Source of the DNA: Herbaspirillum sp. 3R11
Lineage (GTDB): Bacteria > Pseudomonadota > Gammaproteobacteria > Burkholderiales > Burkholderiaceae_D
Length of the DNA: 64,000 bases
Direction: 5' to 3'
NCBI RefSeq assembly: GCF_004563925.1
Contig: NZ_SPNJ01000006.1
Coordinates: forward strand, 310,001 to 374,000
Positions 20,701 to 31,925 of the stretch are shown one piece after another. The number at the start of each line of letters is the position of its first letter. Position 1 is the first letter of the stretch. The notes beneath the pieces were generated by a model. That model worked only from the letters and a program-made list of their open reading frames with translations, ran no database searches and had not been told where the DNA came from. Both the position numbers and the translations under genes were made by a program.

Positions 20701-22005
20701 TCCCGTTCGGGCGAAGTGCTGATCACCGACGACCTCGGTCGTGAGCGTGAGCGTCATAAAGTACCGTACGGTGCGACCCTGATCGTCAAGGACGGCATGG
20801 TCATCAAGGCCGGTACTGCACTGGCGACATGGGATCCGCTGACACGTCCGATCATCACCGAGTACACCGGTACCGTGAAGTTCGAAAACGTCGAAGAAGG
20901 TTCGACCGTCGCCAAGCAGATCGACGAAGTGACCGGTCTGTCGACACTGGTGGTTATCGATGCCAAGCGCCGCGGTTCGTCCGCTGCCAAGGTGTTGCGT
21001 CCACAGGTCAAGCTGCTGAACGAGCAAGGCGAAGAAGTCAAGATCGCCGGCACGGAACACGCAGTGACGATCGGCTTCCAGGTTGGCGCGCTGATTACCG
21101 TCAAGGACGGTCAGCAAGTCCACGTGGGTGAAGTGCTGGCGCGTATCCCGACTGAATCGCAAAAGACACGCGATATTACCGGTGGTCTGCCACGCGTTGC
21201 CGAACTGTTCGAAGCGCGTTCGCCGAAGGATGCCGGTATGCTGGCTGAAGTCACAGGTACTGTGGCGTTCGGTAAGGAAACCAAGGGCAAGCAACGTCTG
21301 GAAATCACGGACATGGACGGCGCCAAGCATGAGTTCCTGATCACCAAGGACAAGCAGGTGCTGGTGCATGACGGTCAGGTGGTGAACAAGGGCGAAATGA
21401 TTGTCGACGGTCCTGCCGATCCGCAAGACATCCTGCGCCTGCTGGGTATCGAAGCGCTGGCGCGTTACATCGTCGACGAAGTCCAGGACGTGTACCGTTT
21501 GCAAGGCGTGAAGATCAACGACAAGCACATCGAAGTCATCGTGCGTCAGATGCTGCGTCGCGTGCAGGTTGTGGATCCGGGCGATACCAACTACATCACC
21601 GGTGAACAGGTCGAACGTTCCGAGTTGCTGGACGAAAATGATCGCGTCAATGCCGCGACCAAGATTCCTGCAACATACGAAAACGTTTTGCTTGGTATCA
21701 CCAAGGCATCGCTGTCGACCGACTCGTTCATCTCGGCTGCATCGTTCCAGGAGACCACACGTGTCCTGACCGAAGCTGCGATCATGGGCAAGCGCGACGG
21801 TTTGCGCGGTCTGAAGGAAAACGTCATCGTTGGTCGTCTGATCCCGGCTGGTACCGGTCTGGCGTTCCACCGTGCACGCAAGGAAAAAGACGCATGGGAA
21901 GCCGACGAGCGCGCAGCGCTGTTGGAATCCGAGCGTGTGGCGCGTGTGACCGAAACCGAAGCGCATCCTGCCGAGACTTTCGGTGGTGCGGACGGCGAAG
22001 CGTAA
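17767..22005 (+). CDS. rpoC: RNA polymerase beta' subunit
   Basis: A 1412-residue subunit that holds the RNA polymerase active site. The N-terminal zinc finger starts [13 protein letters not shown] and ends CEKCG. The catalytic NADFDGD motif has Asp460, Asp462 and Asp464, the same numbers as E. coli. The second zinc site ([13 protein letters not shown]) and the trigger-loop region are present. The gene ends 51 bases before a strong terminator. Confidence 0.99.
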   Translation: MKALLDLFKQVQQNEQFDAIKIGLASPEKIRSWSYGEVKKPETINYRTFKPERDGLFCAKIFGPIKDYECLCGKYKRLKHRGVICEKCGVEVTLAKVRRERMGHIELASPTAHIWFLKSLPSRLGMVLDMTLRDIERVLYFEAYVVTDPGMTPLKKCQIMSEDDYAAKYEEYGDDFTAFMGAEGIRELLRSIDIDRDAETLRVELKESKSEAKIKKYAKRLKVLEAFQRSGIKPDWMIMEVLPVLPPELRPLVPLDGGRFATSDLNDLYRRVINRNNRLKRLMELRAPEIITRNEKRMLQEAVDSLLDNGRRGKAMTGANKRPLKSLAEMIKGKGGRFRQNLLGKRVDYSGRSVIVVGPQLKLHQCGLPKLMALELFKPFIFNKLELMGLATTIKAAKKLVEIQEPVVWDILEDVIREHPVMLNRAPTLHRLGIQAFEPVLIEGKAIQLHPLVCAAFNADFDGDQMAVHVPLSIEAQMEARTLMLASNNILFPSNGEPSIVPSQDIVLGLYYATREAINAKNEGMLFQDVSEVIRAYDNKEVELATRVTVRIVENPKDPVTGEFVKTIKRYETTVGRAILSEILPKGLPFSVLNRALKKKEISKLINTSFRKCGLRATVVFADQLMQSGFRLATRAGISICVDDMLVPPQKATIIATAEQEVKQIEQQYSSGLVTAGERYNKVVDIWGKAGDDVGKAMMDQLKVEDVVRRDGTKGTQESFNAIYMMADSGARGSAAQIRQLAGMRGLMAKPDGSIIETPITANFREGLNVLQYFISTHGARKGLADTALKTANSGYLTRRLVDVTQDLVVIEDDCGTSNGASMKAMVEGGEVIEALRDRILGRVAATDIINPETQATLYEAGTLMDEDTVEEVERLGIDEVKVRTPLTCDTRYGLCAKCYGRDLGRGVLVNSGEAVGVIAAQSIGEPGTQLTMRTFHIGGAASRAAVASSVEAKSNGTIRFTATMRYVTNGKGELIVISRSGEVLITDDLGRERERHKVPYGATLIVKDGMVIKAGTALATWDPLTRPIITEYTGTVKFENVEEGSTVAKQIDEVTGLSTLVVIDAKRRGSSAAKVLRPQVKLLNEQGEEVKIAGTEHAVTIGFQVGALITVKDGQQVHVGEVLARIPTESQKTRDITGGLPRVAELFEARSPKDAGMLAEVTGTVAFGKETKGKQRLEITDMDGAKHEFLITKDKQVLVHDGQVVNKGEMIVDGPADPQDILRLLGIEALARYIVDEVQDVYRLQGVKINDKHIEVIVRQMLRRVQVVDPGDTNYITGEQVERSELLDENDRVNAATKIPATYENVLLGITKASLSTDSFISAASFQETTRVLTEAAIMGKRDGLRGLKENVIVGRLIPAGTGLAFHRARKEKDAWEADERAALLESERVARVTETEAHPAETFGGADGEA

Positions 22006-22055
22006 TGATGCAATAGCAGCGCATCTGCCCTCACGGGCGGATAGGCGGCAAAGAA

Positions 22056-22091
22056 GAACGGCGTCGGAAGAAATTCCGGCGCCGTTTTTTT
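22056..22091 (+). terminator. Strong intrinsic terminator after rpoC
   Basis: AACGGCGtCGGAA pairs with TTCCGgCGCCGTT across a short GAAA loop, followed by seven T (22085-22091). It closes the tRNA-tuf...rpoBC transcription region and separates it from the iron locus. Confidence 0.92.
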
Positions 22092-22164
22092 ATGGGTGGA
22101 AATATGGCAAAGGACTGCGGTGCGGCTGCGCCATGTATCGCAGCGTAAATGTTGACGAATCAAC

Positions 22165-22193
22165 TTGAGCTGATTCAGGTTTTGTCCTACAAT
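22165..22193 (+). promoter_or_regulatory. Promoter of the heme-receptor locus
   Basis: TTGAGC (22165-22170) and TACAAT (22188-22193) are separated by 17 bases. The Fur-like palindrome begins six bases after the -10 box, so a repressor bound there would block initiation. Confidence 0.75.
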
Positions 22194-22198
22194 CTTTG

Positions 22199-22217
22199 AA
22201 TAAGAATTATTCTTATT
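22199..22217 (+). promoter_or_regulatory. Fur-box-like palindrome
   Basis: AATAAGAATTATTCTTATT is a perfect 19-base inverted repeat around a central T. It agrees with the classical Fur consensus at 12 of 19 positions by my count. It overlaps the expected transcription start of the TonB receptor gene, which fits iron repression of heme uptake. Confidence 0.8.
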
Positions 22218-22421
22218 AAAAATAATCCGCCTCAGGAATGCCCGGCAACGCCGCCCTCCAATTTCATCGGACCGGACGTCGCGCGCGACCAAAATAAAAC
22301 GACGCTACGCGATCAACATGTCGCGGTGCAGTCGCGAGGCAGGCAAAAAATCTCGTACTAATATCCAGGTAGCCAGCTAGCAACATGCCAGTAACCGAAC
22401 TCACTCAGGGGAATGGTTATC

Positions 22422-24686
22422 ATGAAGCTATGCAAGAAAAAACTCGTCCTGGCGACGGCTGTCGTCCTGCAACAATGGGCGATGGCGCCTGCGATCGCAC
22501 AACAGGCCGCACCACAGACCACGCAACAACTGGCGGCGCTGAATCGCCCACTCGATGAAATCACCGTCACCGCCACGCGCGGCGTCGACAGCGACCTGAA
22601 TCGTGTCGCAGCCACCGTTTCGGTGATCACTGCCGAAGAACTCGAGCAACAGAACGCCAAGGATATCAAGGATGCGCTGCGCTATGAGCCGGGCGTGGAA
22701 GTGCGTCGTTCGGTGTATCGCGTCGGTGGCGTGACCGGTGCGTCCGCCACGATGGGGCGCGGCGGCAACGAAGGCATCAATATCCGTGGTCTGGAAGGCA
22801 ATCGCGTCATGTTGCTGGAAGACGGCGTGGCCTTACCGCGCGCATTCAGCCAAGGCACATTGAGCGCCGGTCGTGGCGCCTACACCGACACCGATCTGTA
22901 TCAACGCATCGAAATCCTGCGTGGCCCGGCGTCATCGATGTACGGCAGCGATGGCCTGACCGGCGTGGTCAACTTCGTCACCAAAGACCCGCAAGACCTG
23001 CTCAATGTCTTCGGCAAAAGCAGCTACTTTGCGTTGCGTCCTTCTTACGATTCGAGTGACAGCAGTTACGGTGCGACGGGCACCATGGCGTTCGGCAACG
23101 ATCGCGTGCAAGGCATGCTGGTCCTGAACGCGCGCCACGGTAACGAAACCGAAACCAACGGCAGCGTCGGCGGCACCGGAGCGGCGCGCACCAAGGCTGA
23201 TCCGCTCACCTACAATAATCGCTCGGCGCTGGGAAAGCTGGTGTTCAAGATCGATCCGCGCAATCTGCTCAAGCTGAGTTTCGAAACGGTGGAAAACAAA
23301 CTGCGCGGCGACAGCCTGTCCGCAGTGGCAGCGCCCACCATCACCGGCTATCAAAGCACCAGCGACGTCAAGAGCAACAAGCTGCAACTGCAATTCGAGC
23401 ATGACGACGCAGATAATCCGGCGTTCCAGAAACTGCGCGCCAACCTCTACTACCGCGACTCGAAGACCAATCAGTATTCGTTCGAAAACGGCGCTGCGCC
23501 GACCCGTCCGCGTTTCCGTGACATCACCTACCAGGACGACATCTTCGGCGGCGGCGTGCTGGCCGAGAGCGGCTTCAACACCGGCATCGTCAAGCACAAG
23601 CTGACCTACGGCGTCGACCTTAGTGTGGCCAAGTTGCAGATGGCGGCATCGGGCACGGGCTGGACTACCTGCACCGGCACACAATATTGCGAGTACTTCC
23701 CCAAAACCGAATACAGCGTGTTTGGTTCCTACGTGCAGGACGACATGCGCATTGGCGCATTGAGCATTGTCCCGGGTCTGCGTTACGACGCTTACAAGAT
23801 CAAGCCGGAAGCAAGCGCCAAATACGACGCGCAGGCCGTCGCCAACAAGCAGCCGGCGTCGACCAGCAAGGACAGTGCATTCTCGCCGCGCCTGGCCTTC
23901 ATCTATGAAGTCGCGCCAGCGTTCGCACCGTACGTGCAATATGCGCGCGGCTTCCGCTCGCCGTCGCCGCACGAGGTCAACTCCTACTTCAACAATGCGT
24001 CGCAGGGTTATTCGCAAATCGCCAATCCGAACCTGAAGCCGGAGACCAGCAACTCCTATGAAATCGGCTTCCGCGGCAAACTGCCGAGCTCGGTCGGTCT
24101 GTTCAGCTACAGCACCGCAGCGTATGCCGGCGAGTATCGCAACTTCATCGACTCGGTGTCCGTGGCGGGTGCCGGTACGGTGCTCAACCCGACCATCTTC
24201 CAATACGTGAATGCCGCCAAAGCATCGATCCACGGCTTTGAAGGGCGTCTCGACTGGCGCATGGAAAACGGCATCTCGCTGAAGACCGGCTTCGCCTATA
24301 CCAAGGGCACGACAACCGACCAGACCGGCAAGAAGACCGGACTTGAATCGGTGGCGCCGTTGTCGGTGGTCGCCGGTGTCCGTTACGAGCCCAGCCAGGT
24401 GTGGTTTGTGCAGAGCGATGTGGTCTACAACGCCGCCAAGAAAAAGGAAGACATCGTGACGCCGACCAACTTCGTTTCGCCGTCGTTCTTCGTCATGGAT
24501 CTGCGCTCGGGCTATCGCTTCAGCAAGAACGCCGTGCTGTACGCAGGCATTCGCAATCTGTTCGATCGCAAGTACTGGAACTGGACCGATATCCGCGGCC
24601 TGTCGCTGGCCGACAGTGCCACCAACAAGGATGCCTACACCGAACCTGGCCGCAGCTTCAACGTCAGCATGAAGTTCGAATACTGA
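22422..24686 (+). CDS. TonB-dependent heme/hemoglobin-type outer membrane receptor
   Basis: A 754-residue outer-membrane receptor. I place the start at ATG 22422 (MKLCKKKLVLATAVVLQQ) because AGGGG at 22407-22411 is too close to the ATG at 22413. A signal peptide ends near AMAPAIAQQ. The plug domain starts DEITVTATRGVDSDLNRV and includes GGNEGINIRGLEGNRVMLLEDG. The barrel carries YARGFRSPSPHEVNSYF and NPNLKPETSNSYEIG, close to the FRAP/NPNL block with its conserved histidine in heme receptors. The next gene is an HmuS homologue, and an iron-type operator lies upstream. Confidence 0.88.
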   Translation: MKLCKKKLVLATAVVLQQWAMAPAIAQQAAPQTTQQLAALNRPLDEITVTATRGVDSDLNRVAATVSVITAEELEQQNAKDIKDALRYEPGVEVRRSVYRVGGVTGASATMGRGGNEGINIRGLEGNRVMLLEDGVALPRAFSQGTLSAGRGAYTDTDLYQRIEILRGPASSMYGSDGLTGVVNFVTKDPQDLLNVFGKSSYFALRPSYDSSDSSYGATGTMAFGNDRVQGMLVLNARHGNETETNGSVGGTGAARTKADPLTYNNRSALGKLVFKIDPRNLLKLSFETVENKLRGDSLSAVAAPTITGYQSTSDVKSNKLQLQFEHDDADNPAFQKLRANLYYRDSKTNQYSFENGAAPTRPRFRDITYQDDIFGGGVLAESGFNTGIVKHKLTYGVDLSVAKLQMAASGTGWTTCTGTQYCEYFPKTEYSVFGSYVQDDMRIGALSIVPGLRYDAYKIKPEASAKYDAQAVANKQPASTSKDSAFSPRLAFIYEVAPAFAPYVQYARGFRSPSPHEVNSYFNNASQGYSQIANPNLKPETSNSYEIGFRGKLPSSVGLFSYSTAAYAGEYRNFIDSVSVAGAGTVLNPTIFQYVNAAKASIHGFEGRLDWRMENGISLKTGFAYTKGTTTDQTGKKTGLESVAPLSVVAGVRYEPSQVWFVQSDVVYNAAKKKEDIVTPTNFVSPSFFVMDLRSGYRFSKNAVLYAGIRNLFDRKYWNWTDIRGLSLADSATNKDAYTEPGRSFNVSMKFEY

Positions 24687-24732
24687 TCACTCGTCAACCG
24701 CTGAAAACCACTTAACCGAAAAGAGGCAAGAA

Positions 24733-25866
24733 ATGAAATACACCAAACTGGGCGCGATGCTGCTGGCTGCAGGCGTCATCAGCATCGCGGCGTGCTCGAC
24801 CACGCCGAACAGCAACCTGGCCGAACGCTGGTCGGCATTGCGTGTGGAGCAGCCCAAACTGCAACCGCGCGATGCCGCGCAGAAGCTTAACGTCTCGGAA
24901 GCCGAGCTGGTGGCGACCAATGTCGGCAAGGGCGTGACCCGTCTGCGCGACGGCGGCCCCGCCTACAAGGCGGTGTACGACCGATTGCACGAGCTCGGCC
25001 AGATCAAGGCCATTACGCGCAATGACACCGCCGTGCTGGAGCGCGTCGGCACGGTCACCCAGGCCAAGCTCAATGCAGACGGCCGCGTGATTCCGGGCAC
25101 CGGATTCGCCGGCGGGCCGATCGATCTGCGCTTTGGCGCCGACCAATGGCGCTCGGCATTCGCCGTGGTGCAGCCGGGCCGCGAAGGCAAGACCAGCCGC
25201 AGTCTGCAATTCTTCGACGTGCACGGCAACGCAGTGAACAAGGTGTATCTCGACAACGAAGCCGGCGTGGCGGCGTTCGACAAGCTGGTCGCCGACTTCA
25301 AGGCGCCCGAGCAGTTGGCTTACCTGAGCGTGGACAAGGCGCCGACCAAGGTTGTCAAGAAGCCCAACGGCGAAGTCGACGTCAAGGAGCTGCGCGACAC
25401 CTGGAACGAGCTCAGCGACGTGCATGAGTTCCCGCGCCTGCTCAAGGACCTCGGCATCACGCGTGAACAGGCGCTGGACCTGATCGGCAAGGACGCCGCC
25501 TATCGCATCAGTGCGCAGTCGGTGCTGACCCTGCTCGACAGTGCCGCCAAGCAGGGTCAGCCGATCATGGTGTTCGTGAGCAATCCGGGCATGACGCAGA
25601 TCTTCAGCGGCAAGATCACGAAAGTGAAGGCGACCGAAGAGTGGTACAACGTGCTGGATCCGGATTTCAACCTGCATCTGCGCCAGGCCGGCATCGACCA
25701 TGGCTGGGTGGTCAAGCGTCCGGCCAAGGACGGCGTGATCACTTCGGTGGAGTTCTACGACGCCAAGGGTGAGCAGGTTGTCAACTTCTTCTCGCGTCGC
25801 GATCGCAACAAGGAAGAGACCACAGCTTGGCGCAATATTGTTGCCAGTCTGGCAAAAGCATCATGA
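24733..25866 (+). CDS. HmuS/ChuS-family heme protein with a lipoprotein signal peptide
   Basis: A 377-residue protein whose body from about Trp33 aligns along its whole length with HemS/ChuS/HmuS heme-degrading or heme-trafficking proteins, which are cytoplasmic. The heme-ligand histidine of ChuS corresponds to His231 in LSDVHEFPRLL. In front of that body is an exact lipoprotein leader, MKYTKLGAMLLAAGVISIA, with lipobox IAAC and Cys21 followed by Ser. AGAGG six bases before the ATG supports this start, and I found no good internal start near residue 30. It lies 46 bases after the receptor gene, so the two are likely one operon. No hmuTUV transporter is present. Family assignment is firm; the envelope location is inferred. 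Confidence 0.85.
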   Translation: MKYTKLGAMLLAAGVISIAACSTTPNSNLAERWSALRVEQPKLQPRDAAQKLNVSEAELVATNVGKGVTRLRDGGPAYKAVYDRLHELGQIKAITRNDTAVLERVGTVTQAKLNADGRVIPGTGFAGGPIDLRFGADQWRSAFAVVQPGREGKTSRSLQFFDVHGNAVNKVYLDNEAGVAAFDKLVADFKAPEQLAYLSVDKAPTKVVKKPNGEVDVKELRDTWNELSDVHEFPRLLKDLGITREQALDLIGKDAAYRISAQSVLTLLDSAAKQGQPIMVFVSNPGMTQIFSGKITKVKATEEWYNVLDPDFNLHLRQAGIDHGWVVKRPAKDGVITSVEFYDAKGEQVVNFFSRRDRNKEETTAWRNIVASLAKAS

Positions 25867-25919
25867 TGCTTTTGCCGCTTGATGAAAAAAGTGGCAAAAA
25901 CGTCGTAAAACGGACACGG

Positions 25920-25954
25920 GGGTCAGGGCGCGGGGAGCCGCCCTTGACCCTTTT
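25920..25954 (+). terminator. Terminator after the heme locus
   Basis: GGGTCAGGGCG pairs with CGCCCTTGACCC (one bulged T) and is followed by TTTT at 25951-25954. It separates the iron locus from rpsL. Confidence 0.8.
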
Positions 25955-26166
25955 GCGTTTCAGGCATATACTCGCGAGTTCTCGAATTTAGGCTCTCCTG
26001 GGCTTAAGCGTTCTTTGGTCTGCTTCCGGCTTTCTTCGGCGCTTCTCTCGTTTTCTCTAAAATCGGTGTGCACAGGTTTCTTTCGTGCAAGTTTCTTGTT
26101 TAATTCCAAGCAACCGTTCCTGGAATTAATGTTATTAACGTCGTAAATTTTGTTGGATATAAAACG
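25955..26166 (+). promoter_or_regulatory. rpsL leader region
   Basis: Gene-free stretch with low GC in its second half. TTCGGC (26035-26040) and TAAAAT (26058-26063), 17 bases apart, could be a weak promoter for the str operon. A 9-bp hairpin, TTAATTCCA (26100-26108) with TGGAATTAA (26121-26129), lies in the leader. A terminator stands upstream, so some promoter must be here; its exact position is uncertain. Confidence 0.35.
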
Positions 26167-26550
26167 ATGCCAACCATCAATCAATTGATTCGCAATCCAC
26201 GCGTCTCCGCGATCGTGAAGAGCAAATCGCCGGCGCTGGAAAACAGCCCGCAAAAACGCGGCGTGTGTACCCGTGTTTACACAACGACTCCTAAAAAGCC
26301 AAACTCCGCTTTGCGTAAAGTTGCAAAAGTGCGTTTGACCAACGGTTTCGAAGTGATTTCGTACATCGGTGGTGAAGGCCACAACCTGCAAGAACATAGT
26401 GTCGTGCTGTTGCGCGGCGGCCGTGTGAAGGATTTGCCGGGTGTGCGTTACCACATGGTTCGCGGTGCTCTGGATACCCAAGGCGTCAAGGATCGTAAGC
26501 AAGCTCGCTCGAAGTACGGTGCCAAGCGCGCCAAGGCAGCTAAGAAGTAA
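26167..26550 (+). CDS. rpsL: 30S ribosomal protein S12
   Basis: A 127-residue decoding-centre protein. The streptomycin-determining loops read [12 protein letters not shown] and [13 protein letters not shown], the sensitive wild-type forms. The conserved VCTRVYT and [11 protein letters not shown] are intact. It opens the str group rpsL-rpsG-fusA-tuf. No clear Shine-Dalgarno precedes the ATG (leader tggatataaaacg). Confidence 0.99.
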   Translation: MPTINQLIRNPRVSAIVKSKSPALENSPQKRGVCTRVYTTTPKKPNSALRKVAKVRLTNGFEVISYIGGEGHNLQEHSVVLLRGGRVKDLPGVRYHMVRGALDTQGVKDRKQARSKYGAKRAKAAKK

Positions 26551-26686
26551 TTTGTTTTTTGTCGGGCGCAAGCCTGGTGAAATGTGTCGGTCCGTAACGG
26601 GCCGAGTAAGTGGTTGGCTATGATGGCCGCCGCGAGTGCGGCAAGAGTTTATCTGCGCGCTCAACTGAAGACTGAAAGGAATTGAA

Positions 26687-27157
26687 ATGCCACGTCGTCG
26701 TGAAGTACCCAAGCGGGATATCCTGCCTGATCCAAAGTTCGGCAATGTTGAAGTTGCTAAGTTCGTCAACGTGTTGATGTTGTCCGGCAAGAAGTCGGTC
26801 GCTGAAAACATCATCTACGGTGCGTTCGACCATATCCAAACCAAAACCGGTAAAGACCCGCTGGAAGTGTTCTCCGCTGCACTGAACAACTGCAAGCCGC
26901 TGGTCGAAGTGAAGTCCCGCCGCGTTGGCGGCGCCAACTACCAGGTTCCAGTGGAAGTGCGTCCTGTCCGCCGTATGGCGTTGTCGATGCGTTGGTTGCG
27001 CGAAGCCGCAAACAAGCGTAGCGAAAAGTCCATGCCGCAACGTCTGGGTGGCGAGTTGATCGAAGCGGCTGAAGGCCGTGGCGGTGCGATGAAGAAGCGT
27101 GACGAAGTTCACCGTATGGCCGAAGCGAACAAGGCGTTCTCGCACTTCCGCTTCTAA
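26687..27157 (+). CDS. rpsG: 30S ribosomal protein S7
   Basis: A 156-residue head-domain assembly protein, and in E. coli the translational regulator of the str operon. The start [19 protein letters not shown] and the core [19 protein letters not shown] are typical. AAAGGA precedes the ATG. It lies 136 bases after rpsL, a longer gap than in tight operons. Confidence 0.99.
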   Translation: MPRRREVPKRDILPDPKFGNVEVAKFVNVLMLSGKKSVAENIIYGAFDHIQTKTGKDPLEVFSAALNNCKPLVEVKSRRVGGANYQVPVEVRPVRRMALSMRWLREAANKRSEKSMPQRLGGELIEAAEGRGGAMKKRDEVHRMAEANKAFSHFRF

Positions 27158-27284
27158 CAAGACTGTGCGGGGCTTTCCGGGCTTTTTGGAAAGACTTCGC
27201 TTGTATCTAAAATTTGTTCGAGCCGAGCGACTATTTTACAAAAATGGCGCTCGGTTTCGCGCATTAAAGACTTAGGAATAAATC

Positions 27285-29390
<2,106 letters not shown>

Positions 29391-29400
29391 TTTAAGTTTT

Positions 29401-29434
29401 GCGCATCCCCTGCGTTGGCCGGGGATGCGCTTTT
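29401..29434 (+). terminator. Terminator-like hairpin between fusA and tuf
   Basis: GCGCATCCCC (29401-29410) pairs perfectly over ten bases with GGGGATGCGC (29421-29430), followed by TTTTAATTGTT. Inside an operon it would act as an attenuator or mark separate control of tuf copy 2. Confidence 0.7.
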
Positions 29435-29473
29435 AATTGTTAAGAAAATCGTTCTTTTTGAAGGAAATGCAAA

Positions 29474-30670
29474 ATGGCAAAAGGTAAATTCGAGCGGACC
29501 AAGCCGCACGTGAACGTTGGCACGATTGGTCACGTTGACCACGGCAAGACCACACTGACAGCCGCAATCGCGACCGTGTTGTCGAAGAAATTCGGCGGCG
29601 AAGCGAAGGCCTACGATCAAATTGACGCGGCACCGGAAGAAAAAGCACGCGGCATCACGATCAACACCGCCCACGTTGAATACGAAACAGCAAATCGTCA
29701 CTACGCTCACGTTGACTGCCCAGGCCACGCCGATTATGTGAAGAACATGATCACCGGCGCCGCGCAGATGGACGGCGCGATCCTGGTTTGCTCCGCAGCA
29801 GACGGCCCGATGCCGCAAACACGCGAACACATCCTGCTGTCGCGTCAAGTTGGCGTTCCTTACATCATCGTGTTCCTGAACAAGGCCGACATGGTGGATG
29901 ATGAAGAGCTGCTGGAACTGGTCGAAATGGAAGTGCGCGAGCTGTTGACCAAGTACGAATTCCCAGGCGACGACCTGCCAATCATCAAGGGTTCGGCGAA
30001 GCTGGCCCTCGAAGGCGACACTGGCCCACTGGGCGAGCAAGCGATCATGGCCCTGGCAGAAGCACTGGACACCTACATCCCGACACCGGAACGTGCTGTT
30101 GACGGCGCCTTCCTGCTGCCAGTGGAAGACGTGTTCTCGATCTCCGGCCGCGGTACCGTTGTGACCGGTCGTGTTGAGCGCGGTATCGTCAAGGTCGGCG
30201 AAGCTCTGCAAATCGTCGGAATCCGTGACACACAAGACACCGTTTGCACAGGCGTTGAAATGTTCCGCAAGCTGCTGGACCAAGGTCAAGCGGGCGACAA
30301 CGTCGGCGTGCTGCTGCGCGGCACCAAGCGTGAAGACGTGGAGCGTGGTCAAGTGTTGGCCAAGCCGAACTCGATCAAGCCGCACAAGCATTTCACCGGC
30401 GAGATCTATGTTCTGTCGAAAGACGAAGGCGGCCGTCATACTCCGTTCTTCAACAACTATCGTCCACAGTTCTACTTCCGTACAACGGACGTGACTGGTT
30501 CGATCGAGTTGCCGAAGGACAAGGAAATGGTCATGCCAGGTGACAACGTGTCGATCACCGTGATGCTGATCAACCCGATCGCGATGGAAGAAGGCCTGCG
30601 CTTCGCTATCCGTGAAGGCGGTCGTACCGTCGGCGCTGGTGTGGTTGCCAAGATCCTGCCAGACGCGTAA
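29474..30670 (+). CDS. tuf: Elongation factor Tu, copy 2
   Basis: A 398-residue EF-Tu with the same amino acid sequence as the gene at 8027. GAAGGA in a different leader precedes the ATG. It holds the tufA position, after fusA and before rpsJ, whereas copy 1 holds the tRNA-linked tufB position. Apart from codon 4 I saw no base difference, which points to ongoing gene conversion. Confidence 0.99.
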   Translation: MAKGKFERTKPHVNVGTIGHVDHGKTTLTAAIATVLSKKFGGEAKAYDQIDAAPEEKARGITINTAHVEYETANRHYAHVDCPGHADYVKNMITGAAQMDGAILVCSAADGPMPQTREHILLSRQVGVPYIIVFLNKADMVDDEELLELVEMEVRELLTKYEFPGDDLPIIKGSAKLALEGDTGPLGEQAIMALAEALDTYIPTPERAVDGAFLLPVEDVFSISGRGTVVTGRVERGIVKVGEALQIVGIRDTQDTVCTGVEMFRKLLDQGQAGDNVGVLLRGTKREDVERGQVLAKPNSIKPHKHFTGEIYVLSKDEGGRHTPFFNNYRPQFYFRTTDVTGSIELPKDKEMVMPGDNVSITVMLINPIAMEEGLRFAIREGGRTVGAGVVAKILPDA

Positions 30671-30672
30671 TA
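29486..30672 (+). repeat. tuf repeat unit B (pairs with 8039-9225)
   Basis: Second member of the ~1.19 kb direct repeat. Flanks differ on both sides. Recombination between the copies would delete or duplicate about 21.4 kb that includes rpoB and rpoC. Confidence 0.9.
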
Positions 30673-30698
30673 GCTTCAGTAGTAGTTATTTATCATTG

Positions 30699-30721
30699 CC
30701 GCGGATGGTTGTCATCCGCGG
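30699..30721 (+). other. Perfect hairpin between tuf and rpsJ
   Basis: CCGCGGATG (30699-30707) pairs with CATCCGCGG (30713-30721) around a five-base loop, followed by TTCGTTCTTT. It is a possible weak terminator or processing site at the str/S10 junction. Confidence 0.55.
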
Positions 30722-30742
30722 TTCGTTCTTTAAAGGAAAATC

Positions 30743-31060
30743 ATGTCAGCTCCTAGCCAAAAAATCCGTATCCGCCTGAAGGCATTCGACTACCGTCTGA
30801 TCGACCAATCCGCACAGGAAATCGTCGACACGGCAAAGCGCACTGGCGCCGTCGTCAAGGGTCCGGTTCCGCTGCCGACACGCATCCAACGTTTCGACGT
30901 TCTGCGTTCGCCGCACGTCAACAAGACTTCGCGCGATCAATTCGAAATCCGCACGCACCAACGCCTGATGGACATCGTTGATCCGACCGACAAGACTGTC
31001 GATGCGTTGATGAAGCTGGATCTGCCGGCTGGCGTTGATGTAGAAATCAAGCTGCAATAA
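30743..31060 (+). CDS. rpsJ: 30S ribosomal protein S10
   Basis: A 105-residue head protein that is also the NusE transcription factor. The core [19 protein letters not shown] is highly conserved. AAAGGA precedes the ATG. It is followed by a 205-base gap with its own promoter before rplC, unlike the tight E. coli S10 operon. Confidence 0.99.
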   Translation: MSAPSQKIRIRLKAFDYRLIDQSAQEIVDTAKRTGAVVKGPVPLPTRIQRFDVLRSPHVNKTSRDQFEIRTHQRLMDIVDPTDKTVDALMKLDLPAGVDVEIKLQ

Positions 31061-31129
31061 ACTTTTGCGGCAGGTGTTGTAAAAAGTATGACCGGATAAG
31101 GCTTTGACATACCACGACACTATCGGGTA

Positions 31130-31158
31130 TTGCAAATAAAAATTTACCCGGTTATACT
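31130..31158 (+). promoter_or_regulatory. Internal promoter before rplC
   Basis: TTGCAA (31130-31135) and TATACT (31153-31158) are 17 bases apart. A TTGACA at 31104 has no good partner. The resulting leader of about 100 bases holds a hairpin, CCCGCC (31232-31237) with GGCGGG (31246-31251), just before the rplC ribosome site (GGAG). Confidence 0.7.
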
Positions 31159-31265
31159 GATCGGCTTCGGTGGAGTCGCGCTGGCTTTTTGTCCCGGCGA
31201 TTTCACATATTTTAGTAGTACAAACATCAGCCCCGCCCAATCGCAGGCGGGAATGGAGAAAAACA

Positions 31266-31922
31266 ATGAGCCTAGGCCTTGTTGGTCGCAAGGTTGGTAT
31301 GATGCGTATCTTCACGGAAGACGGGGATTCTATTCCTGTGACCGTGCTGGATGTGTCGAACAACCGCGTGACCCAAATCAAAACGCCTGAAGTGGATGGT
31401 TATTCCGCTGTTCAGGTCGCATACGGTCAGCGTCGCGCCTCGCGTGTGACTAAAGCTGCTGCCGGTCACTACGCCAAAGCTGGCGTTGAAGCTGGTACCG
31501 TCCTGAAAGAATTCCGCATTGACGCAGCCAAGGCTGCCGAGTTGAAAGCTGGCGACATCGTCGCTGCAAGCTTGTTCGAAGCTGGCCAGAAAGTGGACGT
31601 GCAAGGCGTGTCCATCGGTAAGGGCTACGCTGGTACGATCAAGCGCCACAACTTCGCATCCGGTCGCGCATCCCACGGTAACTCCCGTTCGCACAATGTT
31701 CCAGGCTCCATCGGTATGGCGCAGGATCCAGGTCGTGTTTTCCCTGGTAAGCGCATGACCGGTCACCTGGGTGACGTTACCTGCACAGTGCAAAACCTCG
31801 AGATCGCACGCATCGACGCTGAGCGTCAATTGCTGCTGGTCAAGGGTGCCGTGCCAGGCGCAAAGAACGGCCAAGTGGTCGTGTCGCCGGCAGTCAAAGT
31901 TAAAGCCAAGAAGGGAGCCTAA
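31266..31922 (+). CDS. rplC: 50S ribosomal protein L3
   Basis: A 218-residue early assembly protein that reaches to the peptidyl transferase centre. The family start is [16 protein letters not shown] at ATG 31266, after AATGGAG; the upstream in-frame ATG at 31170 would add an unrelated 32-residue leader. The core [20 protein letters not shown] and [11 protein letters not shown] are intact. rplD starts three bases after the stop. Confidence 0.98.
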   Translation: MSLGLVGRKVGMMRIFTEDGDSIPVTVLDVSNNRVTQIKTPEVDGYSAVQVAYGQRRASRVTKAAAGHYAKAGVEAGTVLKEFRIDAAKAAELKAGDIVAASLFEAGQKVDVQGVSIGKGYAGTIKRHNFASGRASHGNSRSHNVPGSIGMAQDPGRVFPGKRMTGHLGDVTCTVQNLEIARIDAERQLLLVKGAVPGAKNGQVVVSPAVKVKAKKGA

Positions 31923-31925
31923 TTC

